From Prevotella sp. (lineage in GTDB: Bacteria; Bacteroidota; Bacteroidia; Bacteroidales; Bacteroidaceae), in the NCBI GenBank assembly GCA_017940545.1, contig JAGAYI010000006.1:62001-126000 (forward strand): 64,000 nucleotides of DNA, read 5' to 3'. Below are positions 32,652-41,816 of this stretch, piece after piece. The notes under the pieces were generated by a model. The model did no database searches, was not told where the DNA came from, and saw only the letters and a list, made by a program, of their open reading frames with translations. The first letter of the stretch is position 1. Each line of letters starts with the position of its first letter. The position numbers and the translations under genes are program-made.

Positions 32652-34378
32652 ATTGATGCCTTGTCAATCCATTGTTGGATTTCGTCAACAGAAGGTTTCT
32701 GCATGTCAAGCTTGTATTTTTTGACAATGTCACCTATCTTCTGCTGCAATCCTTGCGCTTTTTCCGTAGCAATATTCTGTACCAGGTTGAAACCTGCCTT
32801 GCGCAGCACGGGAACCCACTCCTCGCCGGCACCTATGGCAGCCCATTCCTCGTTGGAACTCTGAGGAATCTTCTTCTCCGGTTTCATTTGTGGGAAGAAC
32901 AATACCTCCTGAATATAGGTTTTCCCGGTCATGAGCATGACCAGACGGTCGATACCGATACCGATGCCACTGGTAGGTGGCATGCCATACTGCAGGGCAC
33001 GCAGGAAGTCTTGGTCTATAATCATGGCCTCGTCATCGCCCTTGTCAGCCAGTCGCATCTGCTCAATGAAACGCTCTTCCTGGTCAATGGGGTCGTTCAG
33101 CTCTGAATAGGCATTTGCCAGTTCCTTGCCATTCACCATCAGCTCAAAGCGCTCTGTCAGTCCGGGCTTTGAGCGGTGCATCTTGGTCAGGGGCGACATC
33201 TCGACAGGGTAGTCAGTAATGAATGTGGGTTGTATGAACGTGCCTTCACAAAATTCACCGAACAGCTCGTCAATCAATTTGCCCTTGCCCATGGTTTCAT
33301 CCACATCCATGCCTTTTGAAAGACAGAAGGCGCGAATCTCTTCCTCGGTCTTGCCGTCGCAGTCGAAACCGGTCTTCTCCTTGATAGCCTCAAGAATAGG
33401 CAGACGGCGGTAGGGTGCCTTGAAGGAAACCATGTTGCCGTCGATTTCCCGCTCTGGCTTGCCGTTGACGGCAATACAAATCGTTTCCAGCAGTTTCTCG
33501 GTGAACGACATCATCCAGTTGTAGTCCTTATATTGCACATAGAGCTCCATGCAGGTGAATTCCGGGTTGTGGTTGCGGTCCATGCCCTCATTACGGAAGT
33601 TTTTGCCGATTTCATATACACCCTCGAAGCCGCCTACGATGAGTCGTTTCAGATAGAGCTCGGTGGCTATGCGCATGTACATATCCTGGTCAAGGGCATT
33701 GAAGTGGGTGATGAAAGGACGGGCCGATGCACCACCGGCAATCGACTGCAAGGTGGGTGTTTCCACCTCAGTATAGCCTGCCTCGTCCAGCACTCTTCTT
33801 AATGTGCGAATGACGGTGGCACGCTGCAGGAACGTTTCCTTCACACCCTCGTTGACCACCAGGTCAACGTAGCGCTGACGGTAACGCAGCTCCGGGTCGT
33901 CGAACTTGTCGTAGGCCACACCGTCCTTGTATTTCACAATGGGCAGTGGCTTCAGCGACTTTGACAGTAGTGTCAGCTCTTGGGCATGTACGCTGACCTC
34001 CCCCGTCTGTGTGCGGAACACGAAGCCCTTGATGCCGATGAAGTCGCCAATGTCAAGCAGCTTTTTGAAAACAACGTTGTACAAGTCCTTGTTCTCGTCG
34101 GGGCAGAGGTCGTCGCGGGTAATATAAACTTGGACGCGACCTTTCGAATCCTGTAACTCAACGAACGATGCCTTTCCCATGACGCGGCGGCTCATCATGC
34201 GGCCTGCAATGCAGACCTCACGCTGTGGGGCATCGTCCTGAAACTCCTCAATGATGTCGGTAGAGAAAGCATTGGTTGGATATTCGGCTGCGGGGTAGGG
34301 GTCTATACCCATGTTGCGCAACTCTTGCAGACTTTCGCGTCTGCCTATTTCTTGTTCACTTAATTCTAAAACGTTCAT
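32648..34378 (-). CDS. lysS: Lysine--tRNA ligase (class II)
   Basis: The 576-residue protein has an OB-fold anticodon-binding domain (CIAGRMMSRRVMGKASFVEL), then class II motifs: motif 2 region NFRNEGMDRNHNPEFTCMEL and motif 3 GIGIGIDRLVMLMTG. The last 70 or so residues (AGFNLVQNIATEKAQGLQQK to IDKASI) extend beyond the E. coli enzyme, as in other Bacteroidales LysS. It charges tRNA(Lys). A -7-like TACCTTTG on the minus strand at 34402-34409 gives a short leader. It shares a 4-bp overlap with gpsA. Confidence 0.95.
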   Translation of the reverse strand: MNVLELSEQEIGRRESLQELRNMGIDPYPAAEYPTNAFSTDIIEEFQDDAPQREVCIAGRMMSRRVMGKASFVELQDSKGRVQVYITRDDLCPDENKDLYNVVFKKLLDIGDFIGIKGFVFRTQTGEVSVHAQELTLLSKSLKPLPIVKYKDGVAYDKFDDPELRYRQRYVDLVVNEGVKETFLQRATVIRTLRRVLDEAGYTEVETPTLQSIAGGASARPFITHFNALDQDMYMRIATELYLKRLIVGGFEGVYEIGKNFRNEGMDRNHNPEFTCMELYVQYKDYNWMMSFTEKLLETICIAVNGKPEREIDGNMVSFKAPYRRLPILEAIKEKTGFDCDGKTEEEIRAFCLSKGMDVDETMGKGKLIDELFGEFCEGTFIQPTFITDYPVEMSPLTKMHRSKPGLTERFELMVNGKELANAYSELNDPIDQEERFIEQMRLADKGDDEAMIIDQDFLRALQYGMPPTSGIGIGIDRLVMLMTGKTYIQEVLFFPQMKPEKKIPQSSNEEWAAIGAGEEWVPVLRKAGFNLVQNIATEKAQGLQQKIGDIVKKYKLDMQKPSVDEIQQWIDKASI

Positions 34379-34421
34379 AATTATATGTGATGTTTTGTGT
34401 GCAAAGGTACAAATTAATTAT

Positions 34422-34449
34422 GAATTACGAATTACGAATTACGAATTAT
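34422..34449. repeat. 7-bp tandem repeat GAATTAC
   Basis: Three perfect GAATTAC heptamers and a fourth GAATTAT lie in the divergent region between lysS and the first ROK gene. Confidence 0.85.
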
Positions 34450-34470
34450 TTATAAAAAAACGGCAAATCC

Positions 34471-34502
34471 TTTGGCTGCCTGCCGAATATTTACTATTTT
34501 TG
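34471..34502 (+). promoter_or_regulatory. Promoter of the ROK-men operon
   Basis: TTTG (34471-34474), 20 bp and TATTTTTG (34495-34502), 23 bp before the ATG at 34526. Confidence 0.75.
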
Positions 34503-34525
34503 CCACACTAATATTCGGGAAGACT

Positions 34526-35506
34526 ATGATAGAAACTTCTATGAAAGACAAGGTGTTCGGAGTCCAGATAAGTCTGGAGCGTACCACCTATGCTATTGTC
34601 GATATTCGTGGAAATATTGTGGCTAAAGATGAGTTCCCTACGATGGAGTACCCTACCGTGAACGACTTTGTGTCCGGACTTTGTGAGCATTTGGTAAATA
34701 TGATGCTGACCCACAACCTGCTCGGTGCCATACGTTCGGTAGGTGTCAGTGCACCCAGTTCCAACTTCATGACGGGCTGTATTGAGCATGCCGTCAACCT
34801 GCCTTGGAAAGGTGTCATACCTTTAGCCGCCATGATGCGTGACCAACTGGGCATAGCCGTGGCCTTAGGCAATATGGCTCATGTACGTGCTTTGGGCGAA
34901 TATGAGTTCGGAGCAGCTCATGGCCTGAAGAATTTTGTCGTCATGACGCTTGGCCACGGTGTGTGCAGCTTCATTTATTCGAATGGTCAGCCCTATCAGG
35001 GTGCCGATGGCTTTGCCGGCGAAATGGGCCATGCCTGTCTCATTCCTGACGGCCGCGAGTGTGGTTGTGGAAAGAAAGGATGCCTGGAAGCTTACGTCAA
35101 CGAGCGCGGTGTGTTGCAGACGGTTCAGGAGGTGCTGGGCGAGAGCCGGGAACCCAGCCTGTTGCGCGGCGACAATGCTCCCGACGTCGGACATGTCATT
35201 GCCTTGTGCGGACAAGGCGACTCCCTGGCCATCGAGGTGATGCGCCGCACGGGACGCGTGCTAGGTTGGCAACTTGCCAACTATGCCTCCATTCTCGACC
35301 CTGAGGCATTCATCTTTACAGGCAGTCTGGCCCGTGCAGGCAAATGGCTGCTGGAGCCGGCCGAGAAAGCCTATAACGAAATCGTTTTCCACAACATTCA
35401 GGGGAAGACGCGTTTTGTGCTGTCGTCGCTCGACTATCATTTGTGCGACATTCTGGGGGCATCGGTATTAGCGTGGGAGGTGAAAGAATACTCCCTTTTC
35501 AAATAA
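34526..35506 (+). CDS. ROK-family protein, copy 1 (degenerate kinase motifs)
   Basis: The 326-residue product has no N-terminal DNA-binding domain, so it is not a NagC/XylR-type repressor. The zinc site CGCGKKGCLEAY is intact, and the N-terminal strand SLERTTYAIVDIRG resembles ROK phosphate-1 loops. Where ROK sugar kinases have the catalytic Asp (NDANAAALGE), this copy reads GNMAHVRALGE, with no Asp. The phosphate-2 loop is also altered (TLGHGVCSFIYSNG). It is a tandem paralogue of the next gene, which keeps both. I infer a non-catalytic partner or regulator. Both end in VKEYSLFK. A longer frame from 34472 starts inside the promoter and was rejected. Confidence 0.8.
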   Translation: MIETSMKDKVFGVQISLERTTYAIVDIRGNIVAKDEFPTMEYPTVNDFVSGLCEHLVNMMLTHNLLGAIRSVGVSAPSSNFMTGCIEHAVNLPWKGVIPLAAMMRDQLGIAVALGNMAHVRALGEYEFGAAHGLKNFVVMTLGHGVCSFIYSNGQPYQGADGFAGEMGHACLIPDGRECGCGKKGCLEAYVNERGVLQTVQEVLGESREPSLLRGDNAPDVGHVIALCGQGDSLAIEVMRRTGRVLGWQLANYASILDPEAFIFTGSLARAGKWLLEPAEKAYNEIVFHNIQGKTRFVLSSLDYHLCDILGASVLAWEVKEYSLFK

Positions 35507-35524
35507 TTTAGGACAGTAGGAGTT

Positions 35525-36508
35525 ATGGATGAGTTGAAAGTTAAAACGAAAGTCATTGGTGTCGATCTTACCTTGAACAACACCACATGTGCAGTAGTTG
35601 ACATACGTGGCACCATATTGGCAAAAGAGGTTTTCCCCACTTCTGATTACCCAGACATCAGTACATACGTGTCAGTACTCTATGAGAAAATCATGAAACT
35701 GGTTCGTGAAAACGGCGGAACAGCGGAAATCCGCTCTGTGGGCATCAGTGCCCCGAGCAGCAATTACATGACGGGAAGCATAGAAAATGCAGCTAACTTG
35801 CCCTGGAAGGGTGTCGTGCCCCTGGCCGCCATGCTGCGAGACAGGCTTGGCATGGCTGTTGTGCTTGCCAACGATGGCCACGTGACAGCCTTAGGCGAGC
35901 ATGCCTTTGGCTCTGCACACGGTATGAACGATTTTGTTGTGATGACTTTCAGCATGGGCGGTGTTGGCAGTTGCATCTTCACTAACGGGAAGCCACATTT
36001 GGGAAATAATGGTTTCGCCGGCGAAATAGGCCACACGTGTATTGAGCTGAATGGCCGTCAGTGCGGATGCGGGCATAAAGGCTGCCTTGAGCGTTACGTA
36101 TCCACCCGCGGCATACTTGACACCGCCCGCGAAATGATGGCAGAGAGTGACGAACCTTCACTGATGAGGAACATAGAGCATCTGAACTTCAAGGCCTTCG
36201 TCCTGTGCTGTCAGCAGGGTGACAAGCTGGCTATAGAGGCCGTACGGCGCACGGGCACCATATTGGGCCGTTCCATAGCCAACTATGCTACGGCACTGAA
36301 CCCCGAAGCTGTAGTGCTGACAGGCGATATTAACCAGGTCATGGAGTGGCTGTTAGAGCCTACGCGTGAGTCGTTGGAAGAAAATGTCTTCCACAATCTG
36401 CGGGGTAAGGTAAAGATACTTCCGTCCATTCTGGAAACGGCAGAGCGCACGGTGTTGGGAGCCAGCGCGCTTGCCTGGGGCGTCAAAGAATATTCACTGT
36501 TTAAGTAA
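35525..36508 (+). CDS. ROK-family sugar kinase-like protein, copy 2
   Basis: The 327-residue product keeps the ROK catalytic Asp in ANDGHVTALGEHAFG, the phosphate-2 loop TFSMGGVGSCIFTNG, and the zinc-binding CGCGHKGCLERY. No helix-turn-helix is present. The best guess is a glucokinase-type sugar kinase. The GTEIGGTK-like first loop is not standard (GVDLTLNNTTCAVVDIRG), so a different substrate or low activity is possible. It follows copy 1 by 18 bp and precedes the hotdog/menF/menD genes by 22 bp, all in one direction. A link with menaquinone synthesis is not obvious and may be only positional. Confidence 0.82.
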   Translation: MDELKVKTKVIGVDLTLNNTTCAVVDIRGTILAKEVFPTSDYPDISTYVSVLYEKIMKLVRENGGTAEIRSVGISAPSSNYMTGSIENAANLPWKGVVPLAAMLRDRLGMAVVLANDGHVTALGEHAFGSAHGMNDFVVMTFSMGGVGSCIFTNGKPHLGNNGFAGEIGHTCIELNGRQCGCGHKGCLERYVSTRGILDTAREMMAESDEPSLMRNIEHLNFKAFVLCCQQGDKLAIEAVRRTGTILGRSIANYATALNPEAVVLTGDINQVMEWLLEPTRESLEENVFHNLRGKVKILPSILETAERTVLGASALAWGVKEYSLFK

Positions 36509-36530
36509 TGAATTCTTTATAGTTTTTTAA

Positions 36531-36944
36531 ATGAACGTAGATAGAATAAAGAAAATCATAGAAGAGAAACCCAATCTTTCCACAGCTCTCGGAATGGAGT
36601 TCATATCCACCCCCGAGGATGACATTTGCATGGCCCGTATGAAAGTTGATGAGCGTAACCGGCAGCCTTTCGGTTTCTTGAGCGGTGGCGCGTCGTTAGC
36701 TTTGGCAGAGAACGTAGCAGGGGTAGGCTCCTGCTCTTTGTGCCCGGGACAGATGTGTGTGGGCATTGAGGTCAGCGGTAGTCATGTGCAGGCTGTCAGC
36801 GAGGGTGACACGGTAACGGCAGTAGCACGCCTGCAGCACAAAGGCAGTACGCTGCATGTATGGAATGTGGAAATCAGCAACAGTCAGCGAGAGCTTATTT
36901 CCACCGTCCGGGTTACCAACTATATCATCAATCCTAAAAAGTAA
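36531..36944 (+). CDS. Hotdog thioesterase (PaaI/MenI-like)
   Basis: The 137-residue single hotdog domain shows NRQPFGFLSGGASLALAENV, where the conserved Gly and catalytic-region residues align with YbgC/PaaI-type and MenI thioesterases, then VSGSHVQAVSEGDTVTAVAR. MenI hydrolyses 1,4-dihydroxy-2-naphthoyl-CoA in menaquinone synthesis. The adjacent menF and menD make this the favoured role. A general acyl-CoA thioesterase cannot be excluded. menF follows after 26 bp. Confidence 0.8.
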   Translation: MNVDRIKKIIEEKPNLSTALGMEFISTPEDDICMARMKVDERNRQPFGFLSGGASLALAENVAGVGSCSLCPGQMCVGIEVSGSHVQAVSEGDTVTAVARLQHKGSTLHVWNVEISNSQRELISTVRVTNYIINPKK

Positions 36945-36970
36945 CGCTAATTTAATTGCATATCAAGAAA

Positions 36971-38020
36971 ATGGCAGCCTACGCACTTTACCGCCTACCC
37001 TACGAGAATCACTGTACGCTTATCGAGCAAACCACGGGCGAACCCCGGCAGTTCGCATCAGTAGCCAGCCTCGACGGAGAACAAGGTTTTGTCGTGGCAC
37101 CTTTTTGTGCGACGGCAGCACAGCCCGTGTTGCTGATACGTCCTGACCGTATGACTACGCTTCCCATAGAGAAACCTGCCGGTCAGGTTCCCGACATGCT
37201 GCATGCGCACGATTATCGGGAGGAATATACCATTGACTTTGCCAATTTTCATGCACAGCTTTCCCAAGGTACGTTTCGCAAGATTGTCCTTGCGCGCTGT
37301 GCAGAGATAGAGACCGCTCAAGCCGCTGACCCTCGGCAGCTGTTCTGGCAGGCCTGCCAGCGTTACCCGCGATTGTTCATCACACTGTTCTCGCTGCCTG
37401 ACGGGACTTGCTGGCTGATGGCCACTCCGGAAATCCTGCTTGAGGGAACGGCCGACCGTTGGCGCACCATAGCCCTGGCGGGCACCATGCAGTTAGAAGG
37501 AGCCGACCTGAATGGCGAAGGCGAGCGCGTGTGCTGGTCAGCCAAGAATATTCAGGAGCAGCGCTATGTGGCAACCTATATTGCCGAATGCCTGGAACGG
37601 TTTGACATTGACTTCCACGAGGAGGCTCCTCGCACCGTGCGTGCTGCCCAGCTGGTTCATCTGCGTAGTGACTTCATCTTCCATGCATCGTTAAACCACC
37701 GTGTGGGCTCCCTGCTTGACATGCTGCACCCCACGCCGGCCGTCTGCGGACTGCCTAAGCGTGAGGCACTTGACTTCATCCTGTCCAACGAGCGCTTCCC
37801 CCGTCAGTACTATAGCGGATTCGTCGGCCCGCTGCTCATAGAACAGTCAACCCACCTTTATGTCTCGCTGCGCTGCATGCATATTTGCGGCAGCAAATAC
37901 CAGCTTTATGCCGGCGGCGGACTGTTGCCGGAAAGCATAGAGGAGCAGGAATGGCAGGAAACAGAGGCAAAGATGAAAACCATGCGCAGCCTGTTAACTT
38001 CTCGCTTTGGTCAAGCATAA
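36971..38020 (+). CDS. menF: Isochorismate synthase (menaquinone pathway)
   Basis: The 349-residue product is a chorismate-utilising enzyme: FRKIVLARCAEIETAQAADP, ITLFSLPDGTCWLMATPEIL, IALAGTMQLEG, then WSAKNIQEQRYVATYIAECL and PTPAVCGLPKREALDFILSN near the C-terminus. It converts chorismate to isochorismate, the first step to menaquinone. I start at ATG 36971; the upstream TTG in the same frame adds only HIKK. It is shorter than E. coli MenF (431) mainly at the N-terminus. menD follows after 30 bp. Confidence 0.88.
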   Translation: MAAYALYRLPYENHCTLIEQTTGEPRQFASVASLDGEQGFVVAPFCATAAQPVLLIRPDRMTTLPIEKPAGQVPDMLHAHDYREEYTIDFANFHAQLSQGTFRKIVLARCAEIETAQAADPRQLFWQACQRYPRLFITLFSLPDGTCWLMATPEILLEGTADRWRTIALAGTMQLEGADLNGEGERVCWSAKNIQEQRYVATYIAECLERFDIDFHEEAPRTVRAAQLVHLRSDFIFHASLNHRVGSLLDMLHPTPAVCGLPKREALDFILSNERFPRQYYSGFVGPLLIEQSTHLYVSLRCMHICGSKYQLYAGGGLLPESIEEQEWQETEAKMKTMRSLLTSRFGQA

Positions 38021-38050
38021 ATGCATCATTCATAAAAACATCGTTGAGTC

Positions 38051-39769
38051 GTGTATAGCAATAAAGAAAACGTCAACATACTGACCGCCCTGCTTGTCAA
38101 GCACTTCGTTCGTCATGTCGTCGTCTGCCCTGGCAGTCGTAATGCACCCATCGTGCATAACCTGAACGAGTGTCCTGACATTACATGTTACCCCGTTACC
38201 GATGAACGCTCGGCGGGCTTCTATGCCCTGGGATTGGCGTTAGGTGCCGGTGCTCCGAGGGCAGTCGGAGTTTGTGTCACCAGTGGTACGGCATTGCTCA
38301 ATCTGCTGCCCGCCGTGGCCGAGGCATATTACCAGCAGGTGCCGTTGGTTGTTATTTCTGCCGACCGACCGCCACAATGGATTGACCAACAGGATGGTCA
38401 GACGCTGCCGCAGCCTGATGCGCTGGGGCGCTTTGTCAGGAAGGCTGTCAGTTTGCCGGAACCGCGTGACGACGAGGAACGCTGGTACTGCAACCGTCTG
38501 GTAAATGAGGCCTTGCTGTCTGTCCGGCATCATGGTCTTGGTCCTGTTCACATCAATGTCCCTATCAGTGAACCACTGTTTGAGTTTACCGCAGAAGCAC
38601 TTCCCGATGAGCGGAAAATTGTCCGGCGGTTTGATTGTGGTGAGGCAGGTGATGTTGATGAAATCATGATTCGCCATTTCATGGAGGCTAAGCGCCCTAT
38701 GATTGTCATCGGCCAGACACACTCAGATATGATTTATGACGAGGAATGGAGGAGCCTGATGTCCTTTCTTGCTGCTCGTGCCGTTGTCTTGTACGAGCCG
38801 TTGTGCAACTATTTCCTTGCTTCCGTTCATTTCGAAGAGGTGCTTTCACATGTAGGAAATGCTGAGGCATATATGCCTGATGTTGTACTCCATCTCGGGG
38901 GCACCATCGTCAGTAAGCGCCTGAAGAAGTTTTTGCGAGCTGCCAAGCATGCAAAGGTCTATTATTTAGATGCAGAAGGACGCGTGTGCGATGTCTTCAT
39001 GCATCTTACGGAGGTGGTGGAGTGTCTGCCGGCCCAGACCTTGTGGAAAATCAGGTACGAATACGAAAAGATGCTTGCCGGGCAGACGGAAGGAGCGGCA
39101 TTCCATCCAGGCGTTGAAGCCCAGTCATTTTGCAGCCTTTGGCGTCAGCAACTTGAAAAGGCTGCATCAGTTCACCAATCGTTTGTCCCAGCCTATTCCC
39201 AAATGGCAGCAGTAAAATATTTTGAGGAGCAACTCTCCCTTCGTCCATATAAAGCAGCGGTTCATTATGCCAATTCTTCCGCCATCCGCTTAGCCTGCAT
39301 CTACGCCCGCCATGCCGTGTTCTGCAACCGTGGCGTCAACGGCATTGAGGGTTCGCTCAGCACGGCAGCCGGCATGTCCTTGGCTACTGACGAACCTGTG
39401 TTTTGCGTCATTGGCGACCTGAGCTTTTTCTACGACCAGAACGCGCTGTGGAACCAAAACCTGAAGGGTAATCTGCGCATCCTTCTGCTCAATAACGGCA
39501 GGGGTGGCATCTTCAACATGCTGAAGGGACTGGAGCAGAGCCCTGCCCGCGACTGTCTTGTTGCTGCTGAACACCATACGACGGCAGCAGGTATCTGTCA
39601 GCAGAACGCAGTGGCTTACCACCAGGCCGCCGACCTGCAGTCGTTGCACGAGGGCATCGGCTGGCTGCTCGAGACGGAAAGTGAGCACCCCCTGTTGTTG
39701 GAAGTGCTCACCGATGATGCTGCGGACGAACGCGTCTATCGCAACTATTACCGTTCATTTAGTATTTAA
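38051..39769 (+). CDS. menD: 2-succinyl-5-enolpyruvyl-6-hydroxy-3-cyclohexene-1-carboxylate synthase
   Basis: The 572-residue ThDP enzyme opens with LTALLVKHFVRHVVVCPGSR NAP, keeps a catalytic-Glu region (CYPVTDERSAGFYALGLALG), and has the ThDP/Mg motif GDLSFFYDQNALWNQNLKGN then LNNGRGGIFNML. It joins isochorismate and 2-oxoglutarate. The start is GTG at 38051, with no ATG nearby that would keep the conserved N-terminus. The 3' end overlaps the convergent nucleoside kinase by 11 bp. menH, menC, menB and menE are not in the window. Confidence 0.92.
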   Translation: MYSNKENVNILTALLVKHFVRHVVVCPGSRNAPIVHNLNECPDITCYPVTDERSAGFYALGLALGAGAPRAVGVCVTSGTALLNLLPAVAEAYYQQVPLVVISADRPPQWIDQQDGQTLPQPDALGRFVRKAVSLPEPRDDEERWYCNRLVNEALLSVRHHGLGPVHINVPISEPLFEFTAEALPDERKIVRRFDCGEAGDVDEIMIRHFMEAKRPMIVIGQTHSDMIYDEEWRSLMSFLAARAVVLYEPLCNYFLASVHFEEVLSHVGNAEAYMPDVVLHLGGTIVSKRLKKFLRAAKHAKVYYLDAEGRVCDVFMHLTEVVECLPAQTLWKIRYEYEKMLAGQTEGAAFHPGVEAQSFCSLWRQQLEKAASVHQSFVPAYSQMAAVKYFEEQLSLRPYKAAVHYANSSAIRLACIYARHAVFCNRGVNGIEGSLSTAAGMSLATDEPVFCVIGDLSFFYDQNALWNQNLKGNLRILLLNNGRGGIFNMLKGLEQSPARDCLVAAEHHTTAAGICQQNAVAYHQAADLQSLHEGIGWLLETESEHPLLLEVLTDDAADERVYRNYYRSFSI

Positions 39770-41438
39770 AGGAGCTGCCGCCAACGAACTCGCGCATAAT
39801 CGAGGTGGGTGGAATCTCCTTGTCGCTGATGGGAATGAAGAAGTGCAGGAACTTCAGCAGGCGGTGAGCCTCGGCATACTCCGGACAGTTCTTGGGTACT
39901 GAGGCCAGGATAAGTTCTGCATGGGTGCGCAACACGGCAAATTCAATGTTCAGGGCAGAGTTGAACATGGCGTCGGCCGTCTCCTGGAAGGGGAATATCC
40001 ACCGGTCTTCAGCTTCACAAACGTTTTTCCACTGTGCGATGGTTTCCTGTGCGGTATAGGCTCCCTTGTTGTAGTCACGGATGATGCGGCGCAACAGTCG
40101 GTTGTCGCGTACGGGAATCCAGTTGTGGTCGTCCAGCGAGATGCTGGTCAGTGCCGAGATGTATATCTTGAACTTTGCCGAGTCGGGAATCTTCTGCGTC
40201 AGCAACGGGTTGAGCGCATGTATGCCCTCAATGATGAGCACGGAGTCGTTCGACAATTTCAGTTTCTTTCCGTTCCATTCGCGCTTGCCTGTCACAAAGT
40301 TATACTCGGGAATCTCTACACGCTCGCCCTGCATCAGCCGCAGCAGATGGTCTTCCAGCAGTGAGTACTCCACCGTCTCAATATTGTCGAAGTCGTAGTC
40401 GCCGTTAGGCAGTTTCGGCGTATCCACACGGTTGACGAAGTAGTCGTCGGTCGAGAACGACATCGGGCGTAGTCCGCAGGCCAGCAGCTGGATGGAAAGA
40501 CGCTTGCAGAAGGTCGTCTTGCCCGACGACGAGGGCCCCGTGATGAGCACCACGCGTACGGGGTTCTCTTCACGGTGGAACCGACGGTCAATCTCCTCGG
40601 CTATCTGCACTATTTTCTTCTCCTGCAGGGCTTCTGACACCTGTATCAGTTCAGAGGCATGGCCACGTTTCACCGCCTTGTTCACGTCGCCGGCATTCGA
40701 GAGCCGCATGATGATGTCCCAGCGGGTTTTCTCGGCAAACATCTCGTAGGTCTTCGGCATATCCACTTTCTCGGCCAGTATCGTCGGGTTGTTCCAGTCG
40801 GGCACGCGCAGCAGCATGCCGTCGTGGTACGGCTCCAAGGCCCATACGGTGAGGTAGCCTGCCGAAGGCACCAGCGGGCCATAGTAGTAGTCGGCCGTGT
40901 CGCCCAGCGTGTAGTAGTCGCTGTAGATGCTTCCGCTGGTTTCCAGCAGCTTGACCTTGTCGGTAAGGCCACGCTCCGTAAACACACGGATAGCCTCTTC
41001 GGTCGTTGACTCATTCCGGCGGAAGGGCATGTCCAGATTGATAATCTCCTGCATCCTACGTGCTATGCGCTCCACGTCACCGTCGGCGAGCGGCTCCATG
41101 TTCTTCTTCTTGAAGTTGCAGTAGTAACCTCGTGAAATGGTGTGCTCAATAAAGAGCTTGGAGCCGGGAAACTCATCCTGAGTGGCCTTGTAGAGCACGA
41201 AGCAGAGCGAACGGACATATACGCGGTGGCCGCTTCCCTCCCGGGCATCCATGAATTCTACGTCGCGGTTCTGGTAGAGCCGGAACTTCAGTCCTTGCGA
41301 GGCATTGTTGACTTTTGCCGATACCACGGGGTAGGGCAACTTGATGTCGTCGGCAAACTCCTGATAGACATCAAGTAGTGACGTTCCTTCGGGGAAACTC
41401 TTGGTCACGCCATTGTTCTTGCAGCGAATCTGTAGCAT
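39759..41438 (-). CDS. Nucleoside (uridine-type) kinase fused to TGS/SAD-like domains
   Basis: The 559-residue product begins with a TGS-like ubiquitin fold (LQIRCKNNGVTKSFPEGTSL LDVY). A threonyl/alanyl-tRNA synthetase SAD-like region follows (KLFIEHTISRGYYCNFKKKN), then a C-terminal P-loop kinase with ITGPSSSGKTTFCKRLSIQL and SFSTDDYFVNRVDTP. The kinase resembles uridine kinase. This architecture is common in Bacteroidetes and Firmicutes, annotated as nucleoside kinase. Only the ATG complementary to 41436-41438 makes a domain-consistent start; the longer frame begins in the promoter. The promoter lies at 41458-41488 and is almost the same as that at 49170-49200. Confidence 0.85.
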   Translation of the reverse strand: MLQIRCKNNGVTKSFPEGTSLLDVYQEFADDIKLPYPVVSAKVNNASQGLKFRLYQNRDVEFMDAREGSGHRVYVRSLCFVLYKATQDEFPGSKLFIEHTISRGYYCNFKKKNMEPLADGDVERIARRMQEIINLDMPFRRNESTTEEAIRVFTERGLTDKVKLLETSGSIYSDYYTLGDTADYYYGPLVPSAGYLTVWALEPYHDGMLLRVPDWNNPTILAEKVDMPKTYEMFAEKTRWDIIMRLSNAGDVNKAVKRGHASELIQVSEALQEKKIVQIAEEIDRRFHREENPVRVVLITGPSSSGKTTFCKRLSIQLLACGLRPMSFSTDDYFVNRVDTPKLPNGDYDFDNIETVEYSLLEDHLLRLMQGERVEIPEYNFVTGKREWNGKKLKLSNDSVLIIEGIHALNPLLTQKIPDSAKFKIYISALTSISLDDHNWIPVRDNRLLRRIIRDYNKGAYTAQETIAQWKNVCEAEDRWIFPFQETADAMFNSALNIEFAVLRTHAELILASVPKNCPEYAEAHRLLKFLHFFIPISDKEIPPTSIMREFVGGSSFKY

Positions 41439-41455
41439 AGTCTTTAGGTTTTTCC

Positions 41456-41531
41456 TGCAAAGGTACGAATAAGTGGGAACAATACAAAATAAAACCTCGT
41501 GTTTATTTTTATTGCCGAGCGAAAGTACCTT
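41456..41531 (-). promoter_or_regulatory. Shared 76-bp promoter block, copy A
   Basis: On the minus strand TTTG (41485-41488), 19 bp and TACCTTTG (41458-41465) drive the nucleoside kinase gene with a leader of about 15 bases. The whole block is nearly identical to 49168-49244 upstream of another gene, including a distal nCGAnCGnAAGTACCTT box. Confidence 0.85.
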
Positions 41532-41537
41532 CGGCCT

Positions 41538-41545
41538 TATCTTTG
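41538..41545 (+). promoter_or_regulatory. Orphan plus-strand -7 box
   Basis: TATCTTTG on the plus strand points into a region with no coding gene on that strand, toward the 22-bp array and the 24-bp hairpin. A TTG 23 bp upstream is a poor -33. Confidence 0.35.
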
Positions 41546-41594
41546 CAGGAGGCAACTGGTAGGTAAATCGACGTCCGACGCCCGTTTTCCGACC

Positions 41595-41728
41595 GTCCGA
41601 CTTCCGTCAAACGATTGTCCGACTCCTGTCAAACGATTGTCCGACTCCTGTCAGACGATTGTCCGACTCCTGTCAAACGATTGTCCGACATGATGCCGAA
41701 CGATTGTCTGACATGATGCCGAACATGG
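41595..41728. repeat. 22-bp tandem array GTCCGACTCCTGTCAAACGATT-type
   Basis: Four 22-bp units (GTCCGACT..CGATT; changes in only a few positions) are followed by two 23-bp variants with CATGATGCCGAA. The period, 22, is not a multiple of three, so the array does not encode a repeating peptide. Confidence 0.92.
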
Positions 41729-41757
41729 TTTTCCTTGGCATAAACTGTAGGTCTCCC

Positions 41758-41816
41758 CTGCACAAACGATGGGTTTCCCCGGCATTGACCGTCGGGGAAA
41801 CCCATCGTTTGTGCAG
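41758..41816. terminator. Perfect 24-bp hairpin, terminator or structured RNA end
   Basis: The arms 41758-41781 and 41793-41816 are exact reverse complements (beginning CTGCACAAACGATGGG) around an 11-base loop. A second small hairpin, CCCAGA..TCTGGG, follows. No clear T-run follows on either strand, so plain terminator function is uncertain. Confidence 0.7.

Noticed and set aside
41595-41728. A CRISPR array
   Set aside because: The units are contiguous without unique spacers and there are no cas genes in the window.
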